NCBI GenBank assembly: GCA_016214925.1
Contig: JACRMO010000134.1
Coordinates: forward strand, 1-18,389
Source: Gammaproteobacteria bacterium
Lineage (GTDB): Bacteria > Pseudomonadota > Gammaproteobacteria > Thiohalobacterales > Thiohalobacteraceae
Length of the DNA: 18,389 bases
Direction: 5' to 3'
Shown: positions 1-7,254 of the stretch, one piece after another
Layout: each line of letters opens with the position of its first letter
Position numbering within the stretch: position 1 is the stretch's first letter
Translations under genes and position numbers: made by a program
Notes under the pieces: model-generated
Databases searched by the model: none
What the model was told of the DNA's origin: nothing
Seen by the model: the letters and a program-made list of their open reading frames with translations, nothing else

Positions 1-40
1 ATGGATCATCACCAAGCGCGTGGAGCAAGGCGCCAAGTAG
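1..40 (+). CDS. yidC: YidC/Oxa1 membrane protein insertase, C-terminal tail (partial)
   Basis: Only the last twelve codons and the TAG stop (38-40) are inside the window, read from base 2. They give WIITKRVEQGAK, which fits the basic cytoplasmic tail after the last membrane helix of gammaproteobacterial YidC. The call rests partly on context: mnmE follows 43 bases downstream on the same strand, and yidC-mnmE is a conserved order near the replication origin in this class. YidC inserts and folds inner-membrane proteins. The short residue match alone would be weak evidence. Confidence 0.7.
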   Translation, partial: WIITKRVEQGAK

Positions 41-82
41 CCTGCGCCTGATCGCGTCTCAAATCTAAGCACAGGCGCTGCC

Positions 83-508
83 ATGGCGGAGCCCTTCACA
101 GCCGACGACACTATCGCCGCCATCGCCACACCGCCCGGTCGCGGCGGTGTCGGTATCGTACGTATCTCCGGCAGGGCAGTACCCGTAATCGCACAAACTC
201 TACTCGGCGCACTGCCGGTGCCACGCCAAGCGCAACTGCACACCTTTACCGACGCGCACGGCGAACAGATCGACAACGGTCTCGCGCTGTATTTTCCCGC
301 GCCGCACTCCTTCACCGGCGAACATGTCCTGGAACTGCAAGGCCACGGTGGCCCGGTGGTGATGGACCTGCTGCTCGCGCGCGTGCTCGCCCTCGGCGCG
401 CGTCTCGCGCAGCCCGGCGAATTTTCCCAACGCGCCTTTCTCAACGACAAACTCGATCTCGCCCAGGCCGAGGCCATCGCCAATCGCAGTACGTTCATTG
501 CAGGGTGA
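83..508 (+). pseudogene. mnmE: tRNA modification GTPase MnmE, N-terminal part (frame broken)
   Basis: This is the 5' part of mnmE (trmE). With MnmG, MnmE makes the cmnm5 group on U34 of certain tRNAs. The ATG at 83 opens the N-terminal tetrahydrofolate-binding domain, with conserved TPPGRGGVGIVRISG near residues 15-30, SFTGEHVLELQGHGGP near 75-92, and FLNDKLDLAQAEAIA up to residue 133. The family normally continues DLIDA..., but here the frame runs into about eight unrelated residues and a TGA at 506-508. The correct frame resumes at about 486 with AVRSLQGEFS. Compared with E. coli MnmE, 13 codons are expected between bases 481 and 486 and only 4 bases are present, so 35 nt are missing. Adding 35 nt gives 453 residues, against 454 in E. 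coli. No strong Shine-Dalgarno is visible before the ATG. Confidence 0.88.
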
Positions 509-1409
509 GTTCTCCCAACGCGTGCATGCGCTGATCGAGGCCGTGATCCAGCTGCGCATGTACGTCGAAGCCGCCATCGACTTTCCCGAAGAGGAAGTTG
601 ATTTTCTCAACGATGGCGAGATCCAGCAGCAACTGCGCGCGCTCGAAACACAGTTCACGCAATTGCGCGCCAGCGCGCAACAGGGCCGACTCCTGCGCGA
701 AGGCATGGCCGTGGTCATCGCCGGCCAACCGAACGCCGGCAAGTCCAGTTTGCTCAACGCGCTCGCCGGGCACGAAGCCGCCATCGTCACGCCCATCGCC
801 GGCACCACCCGCGATGTGCTGCGCGAACACATCCAGATCGACGGCATGCCCTTGCACATCATCGACACCGCCGGCCTGCGCGAAAGCGCCGATGCTGTCG
901 AACAGGAAGGCATGAAGCGCGCCTGGCGCGCCATCGAAACCGCCGACCGTTTATTGTTGGTCATCGACGACACCCGCGGTTTCAGCGACGCCGATCAAGC
1001 CATCCTCGACCGCCTGCCGCAACAGTTACCGCACACGCTCATCCACAACAAGATCGATCTCAGCGGCCATGCGCCCAGCCGCACAGCAGACATAAGCCAT
1101 GAACGCCTGTATCTCTCCGCGCAACTAGACACCGGTATCGATGCACTCCGCGCCCACCTCAAACACTGCATGGGCTACGCCGGCGTGGACGAACACGGCT
1201 TCACCGCGCGCCGCCGCCATCTGGATGCGTTGGCCCGCGCCTGGGATCACGTTCAGCAAGGCAAGCTGCAATTGGAACAACAGCGCGCCGGCGAATTGCT
1301 CGCCGAGGAATTGCATGAGGCGCAGCAGGCGTTGAACGAGATCACCGGCGAGTTTTCCAGCGACGATCTGCTGGGAAGGATCTTTTCCAGTTTTTGCATT
1401 GGGAAGTAA
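498..1409 (+). pseudogene. mnmE: tRNA modification GTPase MnmE, helical and GTPase parts (frame broken)
   Basis: This is the remaining two thirds of mnmE in a second frame. It is recognisable from about base 486, although 498 is only the first TTG. It contains the helical domain start (YVEAAIDFPEEEVDFL), the inserted G domain with P-loop GQPNAGKSS (residues 76-84 of this frame), the switch motif GTTRD, DTAGLRE and NKID, and the family's terminal motif FSSFCIGK with the conserved cysteine. Apart from the 35-nt gap upstream the sequence looks fully conserved, so the break is recent or technical. Unless the fragment restarts internally, no complete MnmE can be made. The stop at 1407-1409 is followed directly by the type I R-M remnant rather than mnmG. 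Confidence 0.88.
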
Positions 1410-1521
1410 GCCAGCCTTAACCGTGACCGGCAATTGCATGCCGAGGTGATCCGCCCTAATCTGTGCCTGGGATTTTCCGCTATGGGCAAAGCAATGCCCG
1501 CCATAACCAGAATAAGCGACC

Positions 1522-1564
1522 ATGTTTGAACAAGCCTTCTTAAGAGGCTGGTTGTACCTCCGAG
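1522..1564 (+). pseudogene. hsdM: Type I restriction-modification methylase subunit, 5' remnant
   Basis: The ATG at 1522 reads MFEQAF, the typical first residues of type I HsdM proteins (MFEQ-[TA]-F-KNIDD...). Four bases later, in another frame (1544-1564), the DNA reads EAGCTSE, which matches the next conserved HsdM block (KEAGCT-[TS]-EL). About nine codons are normally between these blocks, so roughly 23 nt are missing. After base 1564 the resemblance stops and the DUF262 gene begins 34 bases later. Two separate matches in the right order and nearly the right spacing make chance unlikely. The rest of hsdM, and any hsdS, is absent. Known-family residues were recalled, not searched. Confidence 0.7.
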
Positions 1565-1598
1565 TGTTGAGCCTTATAGCCTAAGAGATTTACCAACC

Positions 1599-3395
1599 AT
1601 GTCCACACAGCGCTACAGCGTAACCCCGCACCCCGTTGAAACCCTCTTGACCTGGGTGAAGTCCGGCGAGATCGCCATTCCTGAAATTCAGCGTCCATTT
1701 GTTTGGGAAGCCACAAAAGTACGCAACCTGCTGGACTCGCTCTATCAAGGTTACCCGGTGGGCTATCTGATCGCATGGAAAAACCCCACTGTAAAACTGA
1801 AAGACGGCAGTACCTCAGCGGGGAAACGCATATTGATTGATGGCCAGCAGCGGGTAACCGCATTGATGGCGTCCTTGCTGGGCGTGGAAGTGCTGACCGA
1901 TGATTACGAAACCAAGCACATCCAGATCGCTTTTAACCCGCAGGAAGAAACCTTTGAAGTAGCTAATCCGGCCATTCGCAAAAATGTGGCGTGGCTTCCC
2001 GATGTAGCCAAGGTGTTCGAACCTGCAACCAGCGTGTTTCAACTGGTCAACGATTACTGCAAGGCGAATTCGGATTGTTCCCAAGACACTATATTCAAGG
2101 TGATCGAGAAACTGCGGGGTATCACGCATAACCATGTTGGAATAATCGAATTAGCCGAAGACCTGGACATAGAAACAGTCACCGAAATATTTATTCGCGT
2201 GAATTCAGCTGGCTCGCCACTGTCGCAAGCCGATTTTGCCATGTCGAAAATCGCAGTGAATACCACCTATGGCGGCAATATGCTGCGCAAGGCCATTGAT
2301 TACTTCTGCCATCTTGCCATCGCGCCGGAGTTTCTGGCCAAGATCAAAAAGGGCGACAGTGCATTCGCCGCCTCGGAGTTCTACGACAAGATAAAGTGGA
2401 TAGCTGACGTTAATGACGACATCTACGACCCCGCTTACACTGACATGCTGAGGGTGGCTTTCACATCAGAATTTGGGCGTGGCAAGTTACAGGACCTGGT
2501 GGCCCTGCTGTCAGGCCGAAACTTCGAAACCAAACAGTACGAAGAAGCCATCGCGGAAGAGTCGTTTGCCAAACTAAAAAAAGGCATTTTGGCATTCGTG
2601 AATAAAACCCATTTTGATCGCATTACCATGATTCTGCGTTCGGCTGGGTTTGTGATCAGTGATTTGATAGGTAGTCAAAATGCGATCAATTTTGCATACA
2701 TCCTTTACTTGCGCGGCCGTTCAGAGAATGTACCTCCCGCAGATTTAGAGCGTCTAGTGCGACGTTGGTTTGTGATGTCAATGCTGCGTGGTCGGTATAG
2801 CGGCTCACCAGAATCCACCTTTGATTTCGATATTCGTCAGATCGATAGCAAAGGCGTGGTGAATTATGTTGAGTCTGTTATTCCCAACGAGTTGCCGGAC
2901 AGTTTCTGGACGGGCATGTTGCCTCAGTTTATGGATACCTCATCTATAGGCAGTCCTTATTTCCGCTGTTATCAGGCTGCGCAGATAAAAATGGGTGATA
3001 AGGGTTTTCTCTCTCGTGACATAACCGTGGCTGACCTGTTGCTTAACCGGGCTGATGTTCACCATGTTTACCCAAAAAAGTATCTCAAGGATGATGGTAA
3101 GACGCGCAGCGTTTATAATCAGATTGCCAACTTTGTAATTGCTCAGAGCGAAATCAATATTGCCATTGGAGCTAAAGCGCCTGATGTGTATTTCGCAGAG
3201 CTTGCTGAACAGGTTCAGGGCGGCACAAAGAAATACGGTGGAATTACTAAGCGGGATGAATTGCTTGCCAACTTTCGCATGAACTGTATTCCAGAAGCTA
3301 TGTTGAACGGCGAAATAGCTGATTATCCATCGTTCCTTACTGAGAGGCGCAAGCTGATGGCGCTAAAACTAAAGGACTGGTTCGGAACACTCTGA
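1599..3395 (+). CDS. DUF262 domain protein with HNH/DUF1524-like C-terminus
   Basis: This 598-residue protein has the DUF262 signature at its N-terminus: IPEIQRPFVW at residues 27-36 and IDGQQR at 80-85, a ParB/sulfiredoxin-like nucleotide-binding core shared with GmrS, SspE and BrxU. The C-terminal region has VHHVYPKK (H488, H489), then N507, N511 and N520. That spacing resembles the DUF1524/HNH nuclease motif of GmrD-type proteins. It is a likely cytoplasmic DNA-acting defence factor; nuclease activity is inferred. The gene is clearly richer in A+T codons than its neighbours, consistent with transfer. An AAGAG precedes the ATG by eleven bases. Its TGA overlaps the ATG of an hsdR remnant (TGATG), and an hsdM remnant lies just upstream, so it was probably an accessory gene inside a type I R-M operon. 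The reading frame is complete, with no sign of decay. Confidence 0.85.
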   Translation: MSTQRYSVTPHPVETLLTWVKSGEIAIPEIQRPFVWEATKVRNLLDSLYQGYPVGYLIAWKNPTVKLKDGSTSAGKRILIDGQQRVTALMASLLGVEVLTDDYETKHIQIAFNPQEETFEVANPAIRKNVAWLPDVAKVFEPATSVFQLVNDYCKANSDCSQDTIFKVIEKLRGITHNHVGIIELAEDLDIETVTEIFIRVNSAGSPLSQADFAMSKIAVNTTYGGNMLRKAIDYFCHLAIAPEFLAKIKKGDSAFAASEFYDKIKWIADVNDDIYDPAYTDMLRVAFTSEFGRGKLQDLVALLSGRNFETKQYEEAIAEESFAKLKKGILAFVNKTHFDRITMILRSAGFVISDLIGSQNAINFAYILYLRGRSENVPPADLERLVRRWFVMSMLRGRYSGSPESTFDFDIRQIDSKGVVNYVESVIPNELPDSFWTGMLPQFMDTSSIGSPYFRCYQAAQIKMGDKGFLSRDITVADLLLNRADVHHVYPKKYLKDDGKTRSVYNQIANFVIAQSEINIAIGAKAPDVYFAELAEQVQGGTKKYGGITKRDELLANFRMNCIPEAMLNGEIADYPSFLTERRKLMALKLKDWFGTL

Positions 3396-3454
3396 TGAAC
3401 GAAGCCGAAACCCGCGCCGAACACATCGACCCCGCACTGGCGGCGGGCTGGGGT
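3395..3454 (+). pseudogene. hsdR: Type I restriction endonuclease R subunit, 5' remnant
   Basis: The ATG at 3395-3397 overlaps the stop of the DUF262 gene and encodes MNEAETRAEHIDPALAAGWG. This matches the start of many HsdR proteins (MNEAETRAE-.-IDPAL-.-AAGWG), which continue VVEGS.... Here the match ends at base 3454 and the frame runs on through unrelated codons into the 3' end of convergent ubiB. About twenty codons of a gene normally near 800-1000 codons survive. The one-base stop/start overlap shows that the two genes were once translationally coupled. The helicase and nuclease domains are entirely missing. Confidence 0.8.
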
Positions 3455-3491
3455 ATGGTCGCATACAGCCCTTCCTTGATACTGCGGACGT

Positions 3492-5147
3492 TTAATCGCC
3501 GCTGCTGAGCGCGACCGCGACGAAGGCGGCTGCCGCGGCACCAAAGACCCACGTCAGTAGTGGTATGCCGCCGACAAAGGTCGTCGTGTCGGCGTCGAAG
3601 CCATAGATCAACGCGGCGACAATAGAGAAACCCGCCGCGAGCGTCGCAGCGATCATGCGGCGATTGGAGGCGCGCAGATCACGCCGTAGCTTGCGCAATT
3701 CCTCGGACGTCCATTCAATACGCAAGCGCCCGTTGGCGGCCTGATCCAGCACCTGATGCAACAGCTGTGGAATTTCCGGCAGCTTTTCGGTCCAGCCGGG
3801 AACGTTGGTGCGCAGGTTGCGCACGAAGGCGCGCGCGCCGACCTGTTCGCTCATCCAGCGTTCGAGGAACGGTTTGGCGGTCTGCCACAGGTCGAGATCG
3901 GGATAGAGTTGGCGGCCGAGGCCTTCGATGTTGAGCAGGGTCTTTTGCAGCAGCACCAACTGCGGTTGCACTTCCATATTGAAACGGCGCGCGGTCTGAA
4001 ACAGCCGCAGCAGGAGATGGCCGAAGGAAATGTCCTTTAACGGCCGTTCGAAGATCGGTTCGCACACCGTGCGGATGGCCGATTCGAATTCGTCGACGCG
4101 GGTGCTGGCCGGCACCCATTCGGATTCCACATGCAGTTCGGCGACACGGCGGTAGTCACGGCGGAAGAAGGCCAGGAAGTTTTCCGCCAGATAGCGTTGA
4201 TCACCCGGGCTCAAGGTACCCATGATGCCGAAGTCCACGGCCAGATAGCGCGCATCCGGCCCGACAAAAATATTGCCGGGATGCATGTCGGCGTGAAAGA
4301 AGTTGTGGCGAAACACCTGAGTGAAAAAAATCTCCACGCCGCGTTCGGCGAGTAGCTTGAGGTCGATGCCCTGGGCATGCAGCGCGGCGACATTGCTGAT
4401 GGGTGTGCCGCTGATGCGTTCCATCACCATCACCTCGCGGCGGCACTGCGGCCAGTAGACTTCGGGCACATAGAGCAGCTTCGAACCGGTGAAGTTGCGC
4501 CGCAGTTGCGAGGCATTGGCCGCCTCGCGCAGCAGGTCCAGCTCGTCGAGCAACGTGGTCTCGAATTCACGGATGACTTCGACGGGACGCAAGCGGCGAC
4601 CTTCGCGCCAATAGTGTTCGGCGAGTCCGGCGATGTAATACAGCAAGGACAGATCGCGGCGGATGACGCGCAGGATATTCGGCCGCACCACTTTCACCAC
4701 AACCTTTTTGCCGTCGTGCAGGCGCGCGGTATGCACCTGGGCGATAGAGGCCGAGGCCAGCGGCGTTTCATCGAAGTCGGTGAAGATGTCTTCCAGCGGT
4801 TGGCCGTAGGCCTTCTCGATCAACGCGCGCGCCTGCTTGCCAGGAAACGGCTGCACGCGATCCTGGAGACGCGCGAGTTCCTCGGCGATGTCGTCGGGCA
4901 GCAGATCGCGCCGCGTCGAGAGGATCTGGCCGAACTTGACGAAGATCGGTCCGAGCTGCTCGAGCGTGCGACGGATGCGTACCGCACGTGGTGCGTGCTC
5001 GCGGCCCAGCCAGTTCCAGGGCGCCAGGTAATACAGGAAGCGCACCGGACGGAACAGATGCGTGGCGAAGACGATCTCATCCAGCCCGTTGCGAACCAGC
5101 ACGATGTTGATATGCAGCACCCGCCACAATTGCCCCGGTCGGATCAT
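3492..5147 (-). CDS. ubiB: Ubiquinone biosynthesis protein UbiB (atypical kinase-like ATPase)
   Basis: At 551 residues it is close to E. coli UbiB (546). UbiB is a membrane-anchored ABC1/ADCK-family protein with ATPase activity that supports ubiquinone synthesis. It shows the family's KxGQ motif (KFGQ, residues 71-74), the alanine-rich loop ASASIAQVH (131-139) that replaces the kinase glycine loop, the lysine in VVVKVVRP (about 152), FFHADMHPGNIFV (catalytic-loop D with N) and VDFGIMG (metal-binding DFG). Two hydrophobic segments near residues 503-547 form the C-terminal membrane anchor. It begins 4 bases after the ubiJ stop, with AAAGGA upstream. Its 3' end converges on the hsdR remnant. Confidence 0.96.
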   Translation of the reverse strand: MIRPGQLWRVLHINIVLVRNGLDEIVFATHLFRPVRFLYYLAPWNWLGREHAPRAVRIRRTLEQLGPIFVKFGQILSTRRDLLPDDIAEELARLQDRVQPFPGKQARALIEKAYGQPLEDIFTDFDETPLASASIAQVHTARLHDGKKVVVKVVRPNILRVIRRDLSLLYYIAGLAEHYWREGRRLRPVEVIREFETTLLDELDLLREAANASQLRRNFTGSKLLYVPEVYWPQCRREVMVMERISGTPISNVAALHAQGIDLKLLAERGVEIFFTQVFRHNFFHADMHPGNIFVGPDARYLAVDFGIMGTLSPGDQRYLAENFLAFFRRDYRRVAELHVESEWVPASTRVDEFESAIRTVCEPIFERPLKDISFGHLLLRLFQTARRFNMEVQPQLVLLQKTLLNIEGLGRQLYPDLDLWQTAKPFLERWMSEQVGARAFVRNLRTNVPGWTEKLPEIPQLLHQVLDQAANGRLRIEWTSEELRKLRRDLRASNRRMIAATLAAGFSIVAALIYGFDADTTTFVGGIPLLTWVFGAAAAAFVAVALSSGD

Positions 5148-5151
5148 GCGT

Positions 5152-5772
5152 TCAATCCTTTCCAGCCAAGGTGGTTTCCAACCGACGCATGCGTGCCTCT
5201 AAACGGTCGGTGTCGCTGCGCAATGTGTCGATTGCATCGAGGAAGGCCGCGACTTCGTGGTGGTTGACCAGCAGGCCGGTTTCCTCGATCAGGTATTCAT
5301 GGACATCCTCTTCGAGTGTGCGCGCGGTATGCTGCGCCTGCGCACTCACTGTGCGCGCCGCGCGTCCGGCCTGATGCGCGACAGTGTCACCGGCGACACG
5401 CGCGAGCAGTTCTTCCCAATCCAGATGCAACGCGCGCAGGATATCCTGAAAGGCTTGGCCGGTGGCGGTGTCGCCGCGCAGTTCCGCGCCGCCGGCGAAC
5501 AGTTCGTCGCTCGGTGCATGACTCAACGCCAGCCGCAGCAGTGACAGCGGTGCGCCACGCAGCAGCGTGTCCGGTTCGCCGTCGTACTGACTCAACACCT
5601 GCACGCCCTGCGCATGCGGCAGAAAATACAGGCGGATGTTGAGTCCCAACAATTCCACGGCAATGACCTTGTCCGCAAGCGCGCCGAGTCGCGCGCGTAT
5701 TTCCGGGTCGAGCGCGAGCGCGCCGTTGCAGGCGGACTCGACGGCGGCGGTGAACCATATAGGTGTGCTCAT
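5152..5772 (-). CDS. ubiJ: Ubiquinone biosynthesis accessory factor UbiJ (SCP2 domain)
   Basis: This 206-residue protein lies directly before ubiB, as in E. coli, where UbiJ has 201 residues. The N-terminal half is an SCP2-like lipid-binding fold (hydrophobic strands around LGLNIRLYFLP and residues 80-115). The C-terminus is a charged helical segment (AFLDAIDTLRSDTDRLEARMRRLETTL), probably a coiled coil. UbiJ binds ubiquinone intermediates and helps assemble the Ubi complex. The open frame extends upstream to 6249, but that part is a shadow of the RDD gene. The ATG at 5772 gives MSTPIWFTAAVESACN, with the right family start, and overlaps the upstream stop as ATGA, so translation is probably coupled. 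Confidence 0.9.
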   Translation of the reverse strand: MSTPIWFTAAVESACNGALALDPEIRARLGALADKVIAVELLGLNIRLYFLPHAQGVQVLSQYDGEPDTLLRGAPLSLLRLALSHAPSDELFAGGAELRGDTATGQAFQDILRALHLDWEELLARVAGDTVAHQAGRAARTVSAQAQHTARTLEEDVHEYLIEETGLLVNHHEVAAFLDAIDTLRSDTDRLEARMRRLETTLAGKD

Positions 5773-6179
5773 AGAAAGCTGTCCGCGAGTTGGTGCAGCG
5801 ACAGCCGCGATTCGTCGTCCTCGACGACCAAGGTCCGCGCCAGTTTGTCGTGCCAGCCCTGATGCCGGCGGTCCCAGATTATCCACAGAAAACCCAGTCC
5901 CAGCGGCAGTGCCGACAACGCATAGCCGAGCAGACGCACCAGCACCTGCCACACCTGCGGACGACCGCCGCTGCGCGCATCGACGATGCGACAGCCGAGC
6001 AGCAGCTTGCCCGGCGTGCCTTGGAAGCCCCACCACCACACGGCGATCATGGGTGCGGCGAGCAGGAGCGAAGTGTCGCCGGCCTTGCGTAGCAACGCCT
6101 CGGCATCCGGGTAACTCAGCATCAGCAGCCAGCCGATCAAACTCGACAGAAAAGAGACCAACAGGAGATCGAGCAGCAC
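5769..6179 (-). CDS. RDD family membrane protein (5' end probably lost)
   Basis: Three hydrophobic segments (VLLDLLLVSFLSSLIGWLLML, the SLLLAAPMIAVWWW stretch, and LLGYALSALPLGLGFLWIIW) and the RDD pattern GTPGKLLLGCRIVDARSGG ... GFLWIIWDRRHQGWHDKLARTLVV identify the family. RDD proteins are small inner-membrane proteins of mostly unknown role. The first possible start is the GTG at 6179, but codons upstream still read YIGLPQRVAA. That resembles the conserved run before the first helix (aromatic-x-G-x-x-x-R-x-A-A), and there is no ATG, GTG or TTG in this frame between 6179 and the ubiE stop. So the true start seems to have been removed by the same deletion that truncates ubiE. Its stop overlaps the ubiJ start (ATGA). 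Confidence 0.8.
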   Translation of the reverse strand: MLLDLLLVSFLSSLIGWLLMLSYPDAEALLRKAGDTSLLLAAPMIAVWWWGFQGTPGKLLLGCRIVDARSGGRPQVWQVLVRLLGYALSALPLGLGFLWIIWDRRHQGWHDKLARTLVVEDDESRLSLHQLADSFL

Positions 6180-6229
6180 CGCGGCAACCCGCTGCGGCAG
6201 ACCGATATAGGGTGTGTAGACCGGGGATT

Positions 6230-6844
6230 TTAGCGATAACTCTCGGCATCGTTGGCGATCAGCTTGCCCATCAACGGCAGCAGCTTGAAGGAATACAGAT
6301 CGTACAGCGGCGCCAAGCCCGGCAACGTCGGCTTGGAGAATTCCAGCACCAGCAGGCGACCGCCCGGCTTCAATACGCGATACATGGAACGCAGCGCGGC
6401 GTCCTTGTCGGTGACATTGCGCAGGCCGAAGGCGATGGTGACGCAGTCGAAATGATTATCCGGAAACGGCAGGCATTCGGCGTTGGCTTGCACGAAACGC
6501 ACAGTGCCGGCGATGCCTTGATCGAGCAACCGCGCGCGTCCGCGTTCCAGCATCGCGCCATTGATATCCGCGAGGACCACCTCGCCGTCCGCTCCGGCCA
6601 TGCGCGCCAGGCGCGCGGCGAGATCCCCGGTTCCGCCGGCGAGATCCAGCACCCGGCTGCCTTTATGTACGCCGGAGAGTTCGATGGCGAAGCGCTTCCA
6701 CACCCGGTGGACGCCGAAAGACATCACATCGTTCATCACGTCGTACTTGTCGGCGACCGAGTCGAACACCGCGCCGACGCGGCGCACCTTTTCGACCCAG
6801 CCGACCTGCTCGCAACCGAAGTGGGTGGTCTTGTCGCCAGTCAT
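6230..6844 (-). CDS. ubiE: UbiE C-methyltransferase for ubiquinone/menaquinone, 3'-truncated
   Basis: UbiE adds the C-methyl group in ubiquinone and menaquinone synthesis using S-adenosylmethionine. The start MTGDKTTHFG, KYDVMNDVMSFGVHRVWKR (residues 33-51), SAM motif VLDLAGGTGD (65-74), FGLRNVTDKDAALRSMYRV and KPGGRLLVLEF are all diagnostic. The E. coli protein continues for 45 residues after its NDADSYR; here NDAESYR is followed at once by TAA (6232-6230). None of the expected continuation (YLAESIRMHPD...) appears in any frame downstream, so this is a deletion and not a point mutation. The lost part holds the final strands of the Rossmann fold, so the product is probably inactive. An apparent complete ORF of 204 residues hides the damage. 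Confidence 0.92.
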   Translation of the reverse strand: MTGDKTTHFGCEQVGWVEKVRRVGAVFDSVADKYDVMNDVMSFGVHRVWKRFAIELSGVHKGSRVLDLAGGTGDLAARLARMAGADGEVVLADINGAMLERGRARLLDQGIAGTVRFVQANAECLPFPDNHFDCVTIAFGLRNVTDKDAALRSMYRVLKPGGRLLVLEFSKPTLPGLAPLYDLYSFKLLPLMGKLIANDAESYR

Positions 6845-6868
6845 GTGCGCGTTCCGATAAAAATCAAT

Positions 6869-7237
6869 TCACCGCCGGCTCGCGGCGCTTATGGCCGACC
6901 TGGGCGAGTTTGCCCAGGTAGTCCTGCCAATACTGCTCCTGGTGTTTGCCCAACCCAAATCATACAGGGTTTCCCAGGAATAAATCCCGGTGTTGTGGTT
7001 GTCATCGAAGAACAACTGGATGGCGTAGTTGCCGACAGTCACCAGGTTATCGATGTTCACGTCTTCCTTGCCGAGCTGCAACACGCCTTGGCCCGGGCCG
7101 TGACCCTGCACCTCGGCCGAGGGCGAATTCACACGCAGGTATTCGGCCGGTAGATTGAAGCGCTCGCCGTCTTCAAAGGCGATCTCCAGGATGCGGGACT
7201 TCTTGTGCAGATTGATTTCGGTAGGGCGGATGCTCAT
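6869..7237 (-). CDS. DUF971 (gamma-butyrobetaine hydroxylase-like domain) protein, frameshifted C-terminus
   Basis: MSIRPTEINLHKKSRILEI, YLRVNSPSAEVQGHG and NYAIQLFFDDNHNTGIYSWETLYDLG are typical of the small DUF971 family, which commonly lies between hslU and ubiE in gammaproteobacteria. Its function is not settled. After G95 the frame gives an arginine/serine-rich tail unlike the family. The cause is a perfect 5-bp tandem duplication (CCCAA CCCAA at 6949-6958 on the + strand). Removing one copy restores GKHQEQYWQDYLGKLAQVG and a stop at 6864, a protein of 122 residues. The start at 7237 has GAGGTAA nine bases upstream and lies 17 bases after the hslU stop. Confidence 0.88.
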   Translation of the reverse strand: MSIRPTEINLHKKSRILEIAFEDGERFNLPAEYLRVNSPSAEVQGHGPGQGVLQLGKEDVNIDNLVTVGNYAIQLFFDDNHNTGIYSWETLYDLGWANTRSSIGRTTWANSPRSAISAASRR

Positions 7238-7254
7238 GGCGTGTTACCTCGTGC

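Noticed and set aside
44..78. GCGCCTG / CAGGCGC inverted pair between yidC and mnmE
   Set aside because: A 7-bp stem with a 21-base loop and no T-run; not a credible terminator.
1434..1462. Possible promoter TTGCAT, 17-base spacer, TAATCT before the hsdM remnant
   Set aside because: The spacing is right, but each box matches only three of six consensus bases; this is too weak to call.
1533..1549. AGCCT-TCTTAAG-AGGCT hairpin as a terminator after mnmE
   Set aside because: It has only a 5-bp stem and no T-run, and it falls inside the hsdM remnant, whose coding match explains the sequence better.
4377..5267. 296-residue plus-strand ORF opposite ubiB
   Set aside because: It lies opposite an intact, well-conserved gene and has the composition typical of antisense open frames in GC-rich DNA.
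5773..6249. N-terminal extension of the ubiJ open frame to 365 residues
   Set aside because: The extra part is Arg/Ala/Gly-rich shadow coding antisense in frame to the RDD gene; ubiJ homologues are about 200 residues and start at the ATGA overlap.
5636..7153. 505-residue plus-strand ORF across ubiJ, RDD, ubiE and DUF971
   Set aside because: It runs antisense through four recognised genes and has no motif of its own.
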